Origin: Bacteroidales bacterium
Lineage (GTDB): Bacteria > Bacteroidota > Bacteroidia > Bacteroidales > UBA932
Length of the DNA stretch: 64,000 nt
Direction of reading: 5' to 3'
Assembly: GCA_015060395.1 (NCBI GenBank)
Contig: SUYP01000008.1
Coordinates: forward strand, 1-64,000
The notes below the pieces were generated by a model. That model saw nothing but the letters and a program-made list of their open reading frames with translations. It ran no database searches and was not told where the DNA came from. The position numbers and the translations under genes are program-made. This document shows positions 16,441 to 24,996 of this stretch, piece after piece. Each line of letters opens with the position of its first letter. Positions within the stretch are counted from its first letter, which is position 1.

Positions 16441-19032
16441 CTAGAACTGCTGTCCGATCACGAAGTGGAACTGGCTCTTTCCGTTGACAGGATCGTCGAA
16501 TCCCCATCCCCAGTCAACTCCAAGAAGACCGATCATCGGGAGGAATACCCTCACACCCACACCGGCAGACCTCTTGATCTGGAACGGATTGAAATCCCTG
16601 ATATCAGACCAGCAGTTACCTCCCTCAAGGAAGAGCAATGCGTAAATGGTTGACTGCGGCTGAAGTATGACAGGATAGCGGAGCTCAACTGTGAACTTGT
16701 CATATACGTTACCGGCGTAATAGTTTCCTGTCGAATTGTACGAAGACAATGCCTGTGGCGTAAGCGAGTAGTTCTCGTAACCACGAAGCGAAATTATCTC
16801 CGATCCGTAAGTATCATATCCTGACATACCGTCACCACCGACGCGGAAGCCCTCGAAAGGAGAATAGCCCCAGTTTCTGTTGTAATATCCGAGATATCCG
16901 AACTGTGCGCGGGCCATAAGGACAAGGTCAGCCACAAGCTTCGTATATACAGCTCCCTTGAATGACCATTTATGATACTCTATCCATTTGTAGCGGTCCT
17001 GAGAACTCTGGAAATCATAATTGATCTTCCTCCAGTCGTCAACCTTTGTAGGATTGCCGTCAACATCAAGTATTCCGTGATCCTTCTTTCTCAACAGAGA
17101 GTAAGGAGGTGTCAGCTGTAGCGAGAAGCTGAAATCCGATCCCACACGCGGATAAATCTGCTGGTCGGTAGAGTTTCTCGAAAGGCTCAGGGTATAGCTG
17201 AGGTTGTGCGAGATACCCGTATTGAAGAGGAACTGATATGCCCAGTTCTGGAGTCGGTAGGTCTGCCAGCTGAGCTGATTATAGAGGACGAAATAGTTGT
17301 CCGGCCACTTCAGGCGCTTTCCAAGACCCGCTGCGAATCCATACACCTCCATATATTCGTCATTGTTGAGAATATTATAATATATGTATGAATTGGTCTG
17401 ACGGGTGTAGTACAGTGACATATTCAGCGATGTAGGCTTCTTTCCGAAGAGCCAAGGCTCCGAGAATGAAGCGGAAAGGCTGGTATAATATGTACCGTTG
17501 GTCTGGAAACGTACAGAAAGGTTCTGAGCATCTCCCAGAGGAACCGGACGCCAGGCAGTCTTGTCGAAGAGTCTGCGAGTCGAGAAGTTGTTGAAGCTTA
17601 CTCCGACAGTAGCGACGAAGGTGTTGCCGCCCCATCCTCCTGAAAGTTCAAGCTGGCTTGATGGCTTTTCTGTAACATTATATATGACATCCACGGTATT
17701 GTCCATCGGATTAGGAATGAGGGACCATCCTTTTGCCGGGTCCATAATGGCCTCCGGATCGAACTGACCCATAGAAGCGATCTCGCGGATAGACCTTTCG
17801 AACTCTGAATGACTGTAAAGATATCCCGGACGCGTGAACACCTGACGGCGGATGACCCTCTCGTTGGTCAGGTCATTGCCATTGATTATCACGTCATTGA
17901 TGGTCGCAGGCTTTCCCTCCACAATTCTCATCTCGACGTCAACCGAGTCACCTTCGATATTCATCTCCACAGGCTGCAGATTGAAGAAGAGATATCCGTT
18001 GTCGCGGTACAGCTTGGAAACATCATATTCGGTCTGCTTTCCACCTCCGAAAAGGCGCTTCTCCATTGTAACCACATCATATACATCACCTTTGCCGATC
18101 TTGAGAATCTCATTGAGAGCCTCGGAAGAAAATACCGAGTTACCGGTCCAGGTGATGTCCCTGAAGAAGTACTGTTTTCCTTCGTCGATGTCAAAATCTA
18201 TCTGAAGACGGTTAGGCTCGACATAATACATCGTATCCTTTACGATTCTAGCATCCCTATAACCCGCCTCGTTGAATACCGAAAGAAGAGCCTTCTTGTC
18301 ATTGTCATATTCCTTCTCCTGGAACTTCTTGGAACTGAAGAAGTTCTGGAGTCTCTTGTCCCTGGTCTTCTTCATAGCCCTGACGAGCTTGCTTTCCTTT
18401 ACGTGGTCGGCACCGTTGAAAGTGATCTTTTCGATCTTCACCTTCTCGCCTCTATCAATCGCGAACTGGACGCGGATGGCACTCTTGATCACAGTATCGC
18501 GCTTCGTATTGACGTCCACCTTTACATTATAGAATCCCTTCTCCTTGAAATATCTCTTGATGATATCGCTCGATGTCTTGGCCACATACTCAGAGTATTC
18601 TCCACCACGACGGAGATTCAGACGTTCGCGGAGTTCCTTTTCCTCTCCGCTCTTGACACCGCTGAACACCCATCGCGACACGCGGGGACGCTCGATGATG
18701 GACACCTTGAAGAATGCGGTATCACGGGTCGGGGTCACAGAGTCGATCGCCACGGCAACATCTTCAAAATATCTCTGCAGCCAGAGACGGCTCACGATAT
18801 TCGAAAGATCCTCACTAGGCACAGTGACCTCCATTCCTTTCTGAAGGGCAATTATCTGCAAGATCTGATCCGGAGAATGATACTGTGTTCCTTCTATCTT
18901 CACTCCCCCGACTATATATTTCTTTGGATTGTTGTAATCTACCACAACGCCATTACCGGCCGGCTGCTGAGCCCAGAGCGAGCCCGACACCGCCAGCAGG
19001 AGCGAAAGGAAGACTATTCTGCATACTCTCAT
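16441..19032 (-). CDS. bamA: Outer membrane protein assembly factor BamA
   Basis: An 863-aa protein with signal peptide, a series of POTRA domains in the first half (for example KYIVGGVKIEGTQYHSPDQI, PRVSRWVFSGV, KIEKITFNGADHV, FFRDITWTGNSVFS, ATINDVIINGNDL) and a C-terminal 16-strand barrel ending in phenylalanine (VIGQQF). It inserts beta-barrel proteins into the outer membrane. The order uppS, bamA, skp is conserved in Bacteroidota. It is somewhat longer than the E. coli protein (810 aa). BamD is encoded separately at 27037. The start at 19032 gives a normal signal sequence. Confidence 0.96.
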   Translation of the reverse strand: MRVCRIVFLSLLLAVSGSLWAQQPAGNGVVVDYNNPKKYIVGGVKIEGTQYHSPDQILQIIALQKGMEVTVPSEDLSNIVSRLWLQRYFEDVAVAIDSVTPTRDTAFFKVSIIERPRVSRWVFSGVKSGEEKELRERLNLRRGGEYSEYVAKTSSDIIKRYFKEKGFYNVKVDVNTKRDTVIKSAIRVQFAIDRGEKVKIEKITFNGADHVKESKLVRAMKKTRDKRLQNFFSSKKFQEKEYDNDKKALLSVFNEAGYRDARIVKDTMYYVEPNRLQIDFDIDEGKQYFFRDITWTGNSVFSSEALNEILKIGKGDVYDVVTMEKRLFGGGKQTEYDVSKLYRDNGYLFFNLQPVEMNIEGDSVDVEMRIVEGKPATINDVIINGNDLTNERVIRRQVFTRPGYLYSHSEFERSIREIASMGQFDPEAIMDPAKGWSLIPNPMDNTVDVIYNVTEKPSSQLELSGGWGGNTFVATVGVSFNNFSTRRLFDKTAWRPVPLGDAQNLSVRFQTNGTYYTSLSASFSEPWLFGKKPTSLNMSLYYTRQTNSYIYYNILNNDEYMEVYGFAAGLGKRLKWPDNYFVLYNQLSWQTYRLQNWAYQFLFNTGISHNLSYTLSLSRNSTDQQIYPRVGSDFSFSLQLTPPYSLLRKKDHGILDVDGNPTKVDDWRKINYDFQSSQDRYKWIEYHKWSFKGAVYTKLVADLVLMARAQFGYLGYYNRNWGYSPFEGFRVGGDGMSGYDTYGSEIISLRGYENYSLTPQALSSYNSTGNYYAGNVYDKFTVELRYPVILQPQSTIYALLFLEGGNCWSDIRDFNPFQIKRSAGVGVRVFLPMIGLLGVDWGWGFDDPVNGKSQFHFVIGQQF

Positions 19033-19057
19033 TACGATAATCTTAATTTCAAAACTG

Positions 19058-19065
19058 CAAATATA
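19058..19065 (-). promoter_or_regulatory. Possible -7 box for bamA
   Basis: TATATTTG on the minus strand, 25 bases before the bamA start and 5 bases beyond the uppS stop. The -33 region does not show TTTG. Confidence 0.4.
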
Positions 19066-19070
19066 CGTAA

Positions 19071-19799
19071 TTATTTGACTTTTCCATAACGTCTGTCACG
19101 TTTTGCATACGATTCCAATGCTTTACGGAACTCATCCTTCCTGAAATCAGGCCATAACGTATCGACGAAGAGGAACTCCGAATAGGCACTCTGCCAAAGC
19201 ATATAATTGCTTATCCTGCTTTCACCCGAGGTCCTCACGATAAGATCCGGATCCGGAATCCCGGCCGTAACAAGGAAACGGTCGAATCCATCGACACCCA
19301 TATTTTCCAGTTCTTCTCTTTTTTCAGGATGCCTGATCATCTCCAGAGCCATCTTTTTTGCAGCCTGAAGGATATCCCACTTGCCGCTGTAGCTGAGAAA
19401 GACTATAAGCGTAAGCGCCTCATTATCCGCAGTCATCTGCATACAGGCATCGATTTCAGTATTGATCTCATCCGAAAGCCTGTCCCTGTTGCCAAGCACC
19501 ATAAAACGCACTCCGTTCTTGTTCAGAGCCTCCATCTCGGCCGCCATAGCCTTGACCATCAGTCCCATAAGAGTAACGACTTCCTCTTCCGGACGGTTCC
19601 AGTTCTCCTCAGAAAACGCAAACACGGAAAGATATTTCACACCGTATTCCAAAGACGCCTCCACACAAGCCCTTACGCTCTCCACTCCCTCGAAGTGTCC
19701 ATAGACCCTTTCCTTTCCACGTTCTTTAGCCCAACGTCCGTTACCATCCATAATCATCGAGATATGGACAGGCACATTGGTCATAGTTTCAGTTGACAT
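19071..19799 (-). CDS. uppS: Isoprenyl transferase (undecaprenyl diphosphate synthase)
   Basis: A 242-aa cis-prenyltransferase. The signature HISMIMDGNGRWAKERGKER with the Mg-binding Asp, plus GHFEGVESV, NWNRP and the C-terminal RTSGESRISNYMLWQSAYSE, are intact. It condenses isopentenyl diphosphate onto farnesyl diphosphate to make the C55 carrier lipid for peptidoglycan and other envelope polymers. It lies 6 bases after nadK and 38 bases before bamA in the same direction. Confidence 0.96.
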   Translation of the reverse strand: MSTETMTNVPVHISMIMDGNGRWAKERGKERVYGHFEGVESVRACVEASLEYGVKYLSVFAFSEENWNRPEEEVVTLMGLMVKAMAAEMEALNKNGVRFMVLGNRDRLSDEINTEIDACMQMTADNEALTLIVFLSYSGKWDILQAAKKMALEMIRHPEKREELENMGVDGFDRFLVTAGIPDPDLIVRTSGESRISNYMLWQSAYSEFLFVDTLWPDFRKDEFRKALESYAKRDRRYGKVK

Positions 19800-19805
19800 A
19801 CTAAA

Positions 19806-20624
19806 TCAATTATTGTTTCTGACATCTTCGCCCCAGAAGAGCTTCTCTGTAAGGGCGTCTATAAAATTAGATTTCTTAAGCCGGACACGTTTAAGCGAAA
19901 ACTGTGCCACACGTATGGCGATCTCGACAGAAGCCGGTACAGCAGCAGTCCTGTTGTCCGCGGTAAATATCACATTCTCATCGCGCGAATGCATCCGCAA
20001 GGCTATTTCCGCGCTGTCCGGAACCACAAGAGGCCTCACATTAAGATTATGCGGAGCTATCGGAGTGATGATGAGCACCTTCGATTCCGGAAGAACTATC
20101 GGTCCTCCCGAACTCAAGGAGTAGGCAGTCGATCCCGAACTGGTAGAGATTATGAGGCCGTCAGCCCAGTAGGTCGGAAGCCTTACTCCATCCACACTAG
20201 CCTCGACTCCCAGCATCGCTGCTCCGCTGCGATGAACGGTAAATTCGTTCAAGGCGTATGGCCAGCCATCTATTTCAGGATTGCCTGTCACGACATCCGC
20301 CCTCAGCACAGCCCTGTCCTCAATGGTATAATCATTTGACAGCAAAGCTGTTGCAATGGAAGAAGGCCGGTTCTCCGACAAAAAGCCAAGACGTCCCAGA
20401 TTAACCCCCATCACAGGGATATCCCTTCCCTGGACGAGCTTTGCGGCCGAAAGAAAGGTTCCGTCTCCACCGACGCTGAGAAGCATATCGGCATCCGATT
20501 CCAGCACATCTCCTTCATAGAGAAGCTTCAGACCGCATCCTCCCTTCCTCAGATCGGACAGCAAGGTCTTGACTCCATCATCTTCAGATGCTTCTCTTTT
20601 ACCTATATATATAGCTATATTCAT
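19806..20624 (-). CDS. nadK: NAD kinase
   Basis: A 272-aa enzyme that phosphorylates NAD to NADP. The GGDGTFLSAA motif, LGRLGFLSE, NEFTVHRSG and STPTGSTAYSLS-like STSSGSTAYSLSSGGP are visible. I prefer the start at 20624 (MNIAIYIGKRE); another ATG two codons upstream at 20630 is possible. It is divergent from pdxJ across about 90 bases and leads the nadK-uppS pair. Confidence 0.95.
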   Translation of the reverse strand: MNIAIYIGKREASEDDGVKTLLSDLRKGGCGLKLLYEGDVLESDADMLLSVGGDGTFLSAAKLVQGRDIPVMGVNLGRLGFLSENRPSSIATALLSNDYTIEDRAVLRADVVTGNPEIDGWPYALNEFTVHRSGAAMLGVEASVDGVRLPTYWADGLIISTSSGSTAYSLSSGGPIVLPESKVLIITPIAPHNLNVRPLVVPDSAEIALRMHSRDENVIFTADNRTAAVPASVEIAIRVAQFSLKRVRLKKSNFIDALTEKLFWGEDVRNNN

Positions 20625-20717
20625 ACACATTTATAGAAAACAGGCCTCAAAAATAGCACTTTAATATCAAAATTTGAAGTTTATTATGTATTTTTGTATT
20701 TTATAAGAATATAAGTT

Positions 20718-21437
20718 ATGACCAGATTAAGTGTCAACATTAACAAGATCGCGACCATCAGGAACGCCAGAGGCGGAAAGATGCCGGACGTAGCAGCTGC
20801 AGCATCGGCGTGCGAAAGATTCGGGGCAGAAGGCATCACCGTTCATCCCAGGCCGGATGAAAGGCATATCAGATACTCCGACGTAAGGGAGATAAAGCCC
20901 CTGATAACCACCGAATTCAACATTGAAGGCAATCCGATCCCTTCATTCATAGATCTTGTCAACGAAGTACGTCCTCATCAGGTGACACTGGTTCCTGACG
21001 CAGAAGATGCGATAACTTCCAATGCCGGATGGGACACGATCCGCCATAAGGACTTCCTCATTGACGTCTGCAAGGAATTCAAGGCACACGGGATAAGGAC
21101 ATCCATATTCGTCGGAGCCGACGAGGCGATGGTGGAAGGAGCTGCACTGTGCGGCTGCGACAGGGTCGAGCTATATACCGAACCATACGCAGAACTGTTC
21201 CCTTCCGACAAGGAGGCTGCAGTAGCACCATTCATCAAAGCAGCAGAAAAGGCAAGGGAATGCGGCCTGGGACTTAACGCAGGACACGATCTGAACCTTG
21301 ACAATCTGGAGTTCTTCATCAGAAGCATACCTTGGACCGATGAAGTTTCCATAGGTCACGCCATAATATGTGACGCATTATATATGGGTCTGGAAGAAAC
21401 AATAAAGGCCTATCTCTCGAAAGTTAAGATTTTTTGA
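20718..21437 (+). CDS. pdxJ: Pyridoxine 5'-phosphate synthase
   Basis: A 239-aa TIM-barrel enzyme that joins 3-amino-2-oxopropyl phosphate and 1-deoxyxylulose 5-phosphate in vitamin B6 synthesis. Typical stretches are [44 protein letters not shown] and [12 protein letters not shown]. Length is as expected. It is divergent from nadK and is followed after 68 bases by the second Skp-like gene. Confidence 0.95.
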   Translation: MTRLSVNINKIATIRNARGGKMPDVAAAASACERFGAEGITVHPRPDERHIRYSDVREIKPLITTEFNIEGNPIPSFIDLVNEVRPHQVTLVPDAEDAITSNAGWDTIRHKDFLIDVCKEFKAHGIRTSIFVGADEAMVEGAALCGCDRVELYTEPYAELFPSDKEAAVAPFIKAAEKARECGLGLNAGHDLNLDNLEFFIRSIPWTDEVSIGHAIICDALYMGLEETIKAYLSKVKIF

Positions 21438-21438
21438 T

Positions 21439-21446
21439 TACCTTTG
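21439..21446 (+). promoter_or_regulatory. Possible -7 box for the second Skp-like gene
   Basis: TACCTTTG directly after the pdxJ stop codon, predicting a leader of about 50 bases. The -33 region inside pdxJ lacks a clear TTTG. Confidence 0.45.
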
Positions 21447-21455
21447 CAGGATATA

Positions 21456-21467
21456 CCGCAATTGCGG
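21456..21467. repeat. Perfect 12-bp palindrome in the leader of the second Skp-like gene
   Basis: CCGCAATTGCGG is fully self-complementary and begins 10 bases after the proposed -7 box, about where transcription should start. It could be an operator or a small leader hairpin. Confidence 0.5.
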
Positions 21468-21505
21468 CCCAATGATTTGAAATACAAACAATAAATAATA
21501 ACGAA

Positions 21506-22123
21506 ATGAAGAACACATCACTCATCCTCAGCATCATTTCATTGATCGCTGTTGTAACATTCGGAATCATCACCCTTACCAAAGATGGAAAGAAGGCTGA
21601 GCAGCCTGCAGAAGGAAGCACAGCTGCTGCGGCAGAGGCAGGAGCAATCGTTTATGTTGACCTTGACAGAATCCTCACAGAGTACGATATGGCCAATGAC
21701 CTCAGATCTGTAGTGGAGACAAAGGTTCAGAACATCCAGGCAGAGGTGACAAGAAGAGGCCAGAAGCTTGAGAAGGAAGTTGCATCATATCAGGAGAAGA
21801 TCCAGAAGGGTCTTATGACACGCTCTGTAGCAGAGGTTCAGGGTCAGAAACTCCAGCAGCAGGAGATTGACTTCAACAACTATGCGGCTCAGAAGCAGCA
21901 GGAGATCAACGAGGAGCAGGTAGTAATGATGAACCAGCTCGGTGATGCAATCCAGACTTTCATCACAAAGTACAATGAGGAAAAGCAGTATGCGATGATC
22001 CTCACAAACTCAGGCGGAGCACCGGTAATCGCAGCTGATGCAGCTCTTGACATCACTGAAGATGTTCTTGCCGGACTCAACGAAGAGTACATCAAGACAA
22101 AGAACGAAAAAAGCGAGGAGTAA
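21506..22123 (+). CDS. Membrane-anchored OmpH/Skp-like protein
   Basis: A 205-aa protein with an uncleaved-looking N-terminal hydrophobic helix (about 5-24), a low-complexity alanine and glutamate linker, then the Skp fold: AIVYVDLDRIL, a long coiled coil (about 65-150) and the closing strand YAMILTNSG. It differs from the soluble Skp-like protein at 15803 in its anchor. It probably serves as a periplasmic chaperone or scaffold held at the inner membrane; no partner is shown. The glycosyltransferase gene starts 3 bases downstream. Confidence 0.85.
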   Translation: MKNTSLILSIISLIAVVTFGIITLTKDGKKAEQPAEGSTAAAAEAGAIVYVDLDRILTEYDMANDLRSVVETKVQNIQAEVTRRGQKLEKEVASYQEKIQKGLMTRSVAEVQGQKLQQQEIDFNNYAAQKQQEINEEQVVMMNQLGDAIQTFITKYNEEKQYAMILTNSGGAPVIAADAALDITEDVLAGLNEEYIKTKNEKSEE

Positions 22124-22126
22124 TCA

Positions 22127-23248
22127 TTGAAAATAGCTATACTGTCCTGTTTCTACCCCTATCGAGGAGGAATCTCTCAGTTTAATGCTTGTCTGTATGG
22201 CGAACTGAGCAAAACGCATATTGTCAGAGCATTCAATTTCAAAAGACAATATCCTGAATTCCTCTTTCCGGGAAAGACACAATTCGTGACAGCAGATGAC
22301 GAGGCCGTACCGGTAGAGAGCACATCTCTGCTGGATACGGCCAATCCTTTTACATATCACAGCACATACAGGGCCATACGGGAATGGAACCCGGACGTGC
22401 TGATAGTAAGGTACTGGATGTCATATTTTGCTCCATCCCTGGGTTATATAACCCGCAGTATGAAGAAGCATTGCAAAGTCATATCCATCCTTGACAATGT
22501 GATTCCTCACGAACCACATTTCTTCGACACTCCGTTGACCAGATACTTCCTTAAAGGAAGCACAGGTTCCGTGACATTATGCGAAGCCGTATCGAAAGAT
22601 CTGCTGAGAATAAGTCCGGACGCAAGATATACAGTCATCCAGCATCCTCTCTACTCACATTTCGGAGAGAAGAAAGACAGGGCTGAGGCTGAAAAGAAGC
22701 TCGGTCTTTCATCAGGCAAGAAGAATCTGCTTTTCTTCGGACTGATAAGGACATACAAAGGGCTGGACATACTCCTGGAAGCTTTCTGCAAGCTCCCTGA
22801 CGACTACCAGCTCATAATAGCCGGAGAGCCATACGGATCCTTTGACAAATATCAGGAGATCATCGACAGGCTGCCTGGCAAAGACCGTATCTTCACGGAT
22901 CTCAGATACATAAAGGATTCGGAAGTCACGGATTATTTTTCCGCGGCCGATCTGGCGGTACTTCCATACAGAAGCGCCACCCAGAGCGGTATAAGTTCAG
23001 TGTCATATCATTTTGAGGTGCCGATGATCGTGACTGATGTAGGCGGTCTGAAAGAGACGATCGGCGATCGAGGCACAGGACTTGTAGCTCCTGAGGGTAC
23101 TCCGGATGCAATCTACAATGAAATATTGAAATATTTCGGCAATCCTTCCATCAAAGAGGGATGCCTCGACGCTATTCGCCGGGAAAAGGAAAGACTATCT
23201 TGGGAATCATTCGCATTGAAGCTCACTGACTTCATAAAGCATTTATAA
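22127..23248 (+). CDS. Glycosyltransferase, GT4-like (GT-B fold)
   Basis: A 373-aa cytoplasmic glycosyltransferase. The N-terminus MKIAILSCFYPYRGGISQF and the donor-site region SGISSVSYHFEVPMIVTDVGGLKE are typical of family 4. The start codon is TTG at 22127: the stop of the previous gene lies 3 bases upstream and the family N-terminus begins exactly here; GAGGAG stands about 9 bases before it. It probably adds a sugar to an envelope glycan or glycolipid; donor and acceptor are unknown. It is followed after 8 bases by the LysM protein gene. Confidence 0.88.
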   Translation: MKIAILSCFYPYRGGISQFNACLYGELSKTHIVRAFNFKRQYPEFLFPGKTQFVTADDEAVPVESTSLLDTANPFTYHSTYRAIREWNPDVLIVRYWMSYFAPSLGYITRSMKKHCKVISILDNVIPHEPHFFDTPLTRYFLKGSTGSVTLCEAVSKDLLRISPDARYTVIQHPLYSHFGEKKDRAEAEKKLGLSSGKKNLLFFGLIRTYKGLDILLEAFCKLPDDYQLIIAGEPYGSFDKYQEIIDRLPGKDRIFTDLRYIKDSEVTDYFSAADLAVLPYRSATQSGISSVSYHFEVPMIVTDVGGLKETIGDRGTGLVAPEGTPDAIYNEILKYFGNPSIKEGCLDAIRREKERLSWESFALKLTDFIKHL

Positions 23249-23256
23249 TAAGTACT

Positions 23257-24996
23257 ATGCAAAAAGGCATAATTAGACCGATATTAAGTCTGATGGCGGC
23301 AATCGCCATAGGATCAGGCTTCGCTGCAGAGCTATATGCTCAGGAATATGAAAGTACACCTGTCACCATATCCAAGGAGAAACTCAGGATCGGAGACCAG
23401 GTATGCTATTCGCATATCGTCCTTGAGAGGCAGACCCTGTTTTCGATATGTCAGGCATACAATGTTACGCTCGAAGACATATATAAATACAACCCGTCGG
23501 TCAAGGAGAAGGGTCTTCAGAAGAACTCCATTCTCAGGATTCCTGTCAAAGAAGCTGCAGAAGAACTCAAGTCAGAGCCTGCCGCAGAAGCCGCATCAGC
23601 ACCTCTGCAGGAGGTAATCACAGAAACGGAAAAGCCTCAGGAGCCAGGACCGGAAGCTGCAGAAACATCGCGCAGGATCCACACGGTCAAATGGTATGAG
23701 GATCTCGATGTCATAGCCGATAAATATGGAGTTACCGTTGAGGCCATTATGAAGGCTAACGGTCTGAAAGGTCGCAAACTGTCAAGACGACAGCAGCTCG
23801 TCATTCCGGCCCCGGGAGAGGTGATCGAGATCGAGACCGAAGAAATCACTGAACCTGTTGCGGACAACCAGGTCTCAATCCAGACCGACACCGTACAGAT
23901 TGCAGATACAGTAGTCAAGGAAGAGAAGAAAGGCCTCGCGGATTTCCTTTTCCCAAAGAAAGAGACAAGTCTCAGCCTCCTGTTGCCGTTCAAAGCTACT
24001 GGCAGCACCAGCAGTACAGGAAATATGGACTTCTACAGCGGAGTGCTGATGGCCGTCTATGATATGGCTGAAGAAGGCTATGACACTCAGCTGAATGTCT
24101 ATGATACAGCCGGAGGAAAGATGCCTGTTACAAAGGAAAGGCTCGAAGATAGCGACATCGTCATAGGCCCGGTATCTCCTACAGAAATATCGCAGGCATT
24201 CGAAACCGGTCCGGATGCAAAGGCTATAGTATCCCCTCTCGACCAGAGAGCCCTCAGCCTTGTAGAGTCATATAGGGCTATGATCCAGGCTCCTACACCG
24301 CATTACGTACTTTACAACGACCTCATCGCGTGGATCAAAGAAGATATGGACTTCAGCGACAGATTGCTTGTAATCAGCGAAAAAGGAGCTAAACAGACGG
24401 AGACCGTCGTGGAGATGAAGGCTGCCATTGATTCTTCAGGCCTCGAGTACAAGCCACTTTCCTACAGCATTCTCGAAGGAAGAAATGTCACCGGTTCGCT
24501 GGAATATCTAATGACCGAGAGCGGAACAAACAGGGTATATATAGCATCAGACAGCGAAGCGTTCGTGAATGATGTGGTAAGGAACCTCAACGTGATGATC
24601 CACAAGAAATACGAGGTAGTGCTATATGCGCCTTCACGAATCAGGAACTATGAGACGATCGAGGTGGAGAATTTCCACAATGCCTCATTGCATATAAGCG
24701 CTGGATATCACATCGACTATGACGATGCCCGCGTACAGGAGTTCCTTCTCAAATACAGGGCGCTGTTCAACACAGAGCCGACCCAGTTCGCATTCCAGGG
24801 ATACGACCTCGCAAGCTATTTCATAGAGCTGAATGCCAGATATGGCAGCAGATGGTACGAGCGTCTTGATGAAGCAGACAAATCAATGCTCCAGAGTACA
24901 TTCAGATTCAGAAGGGATGGAAACGGAGGATACGTCAACACAGGGGTAAGACGTATCATTTACGGCGAAGACTGGTCTGTGAAGAAGATAAGATAA
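23257..24996 (+). CDS. LysM-repeat protein with periplasmic-binding-protein-like domain
   Basis: A 579-aa exported protein. A signal peptide (about 1-29) is followed by two LysM modules (about 48-93, HIVLERQTLFSICQAYNVT; and about 141-189, HTVKWYEDLDVIADKYGVT), a Glu/Thr-rich linker, and a type 1 periplasmic-binding-protein fold (about 240-575) that starts SLSLLLPFKA and includes DIVIGPVSPTE. LysM binds peptidoglycan. The C-terminal fold resembles branched-chain amino acid binding proteins and the LpoA activator of cell-wall synthases; which role applies is unknown. Its last 41 bases overlap the end of recN on the opposite strand. Confidence 0.85.
   Translation: MQKGIIRPILSLMAAIAIGSGFAAELYAQEYESTPVTISKEKLRIGDQVCYSHIVLERQTLFSICQAYNVTLEDIYKYNPSVKEKGLQKNSILRIPVKEAAEELKSEPAAEAASAPLQEVITETEKPQEPGPEAAETSRRIHTVKWYEDLDVIADKYGVTVEAIMKANGLKGRKLSRRQQLVIPAPGEVIEIETEEITEPVADNQVSIQTDTVQIADTVVKEEKKGLADFLFPKKETSLSLLLPFKATGSTSSTGNMDFYSGVLMAVYDMAEEGYDTQLNVYDTAGGKMPVTKERLEDSDIVIGPVSPTEISQAFETGPDAKAIVSPLDQRALSLVESYRAMIQAPTPHYVLYNDLIAWIKEDMDFSDRLLVISEKGAKQTETVVEMKAAIDSSGLEYKPLSYSILEGRNVTGSLEYLMTESGTNRVYIASDSEAFVNDVVRNLNVMIHKKYEVVLYAPSRIRNYETIEVENFHNASLHISAGYHIDYDDARVQEFLLKYRALFNTEPTQFAFQGYDLASYFIELNARYGSRWYERLDEADKSMLQSTFRFRRDGNGGYVNTGVRRIIYGEDWSVKKIR

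Noticed and set aside
17809..19089. A 426-codon open frame on the plus strand
   Set aside because: Antisense to bamA; no recognisable domain and a composition typical of a reverse-strand shadow.
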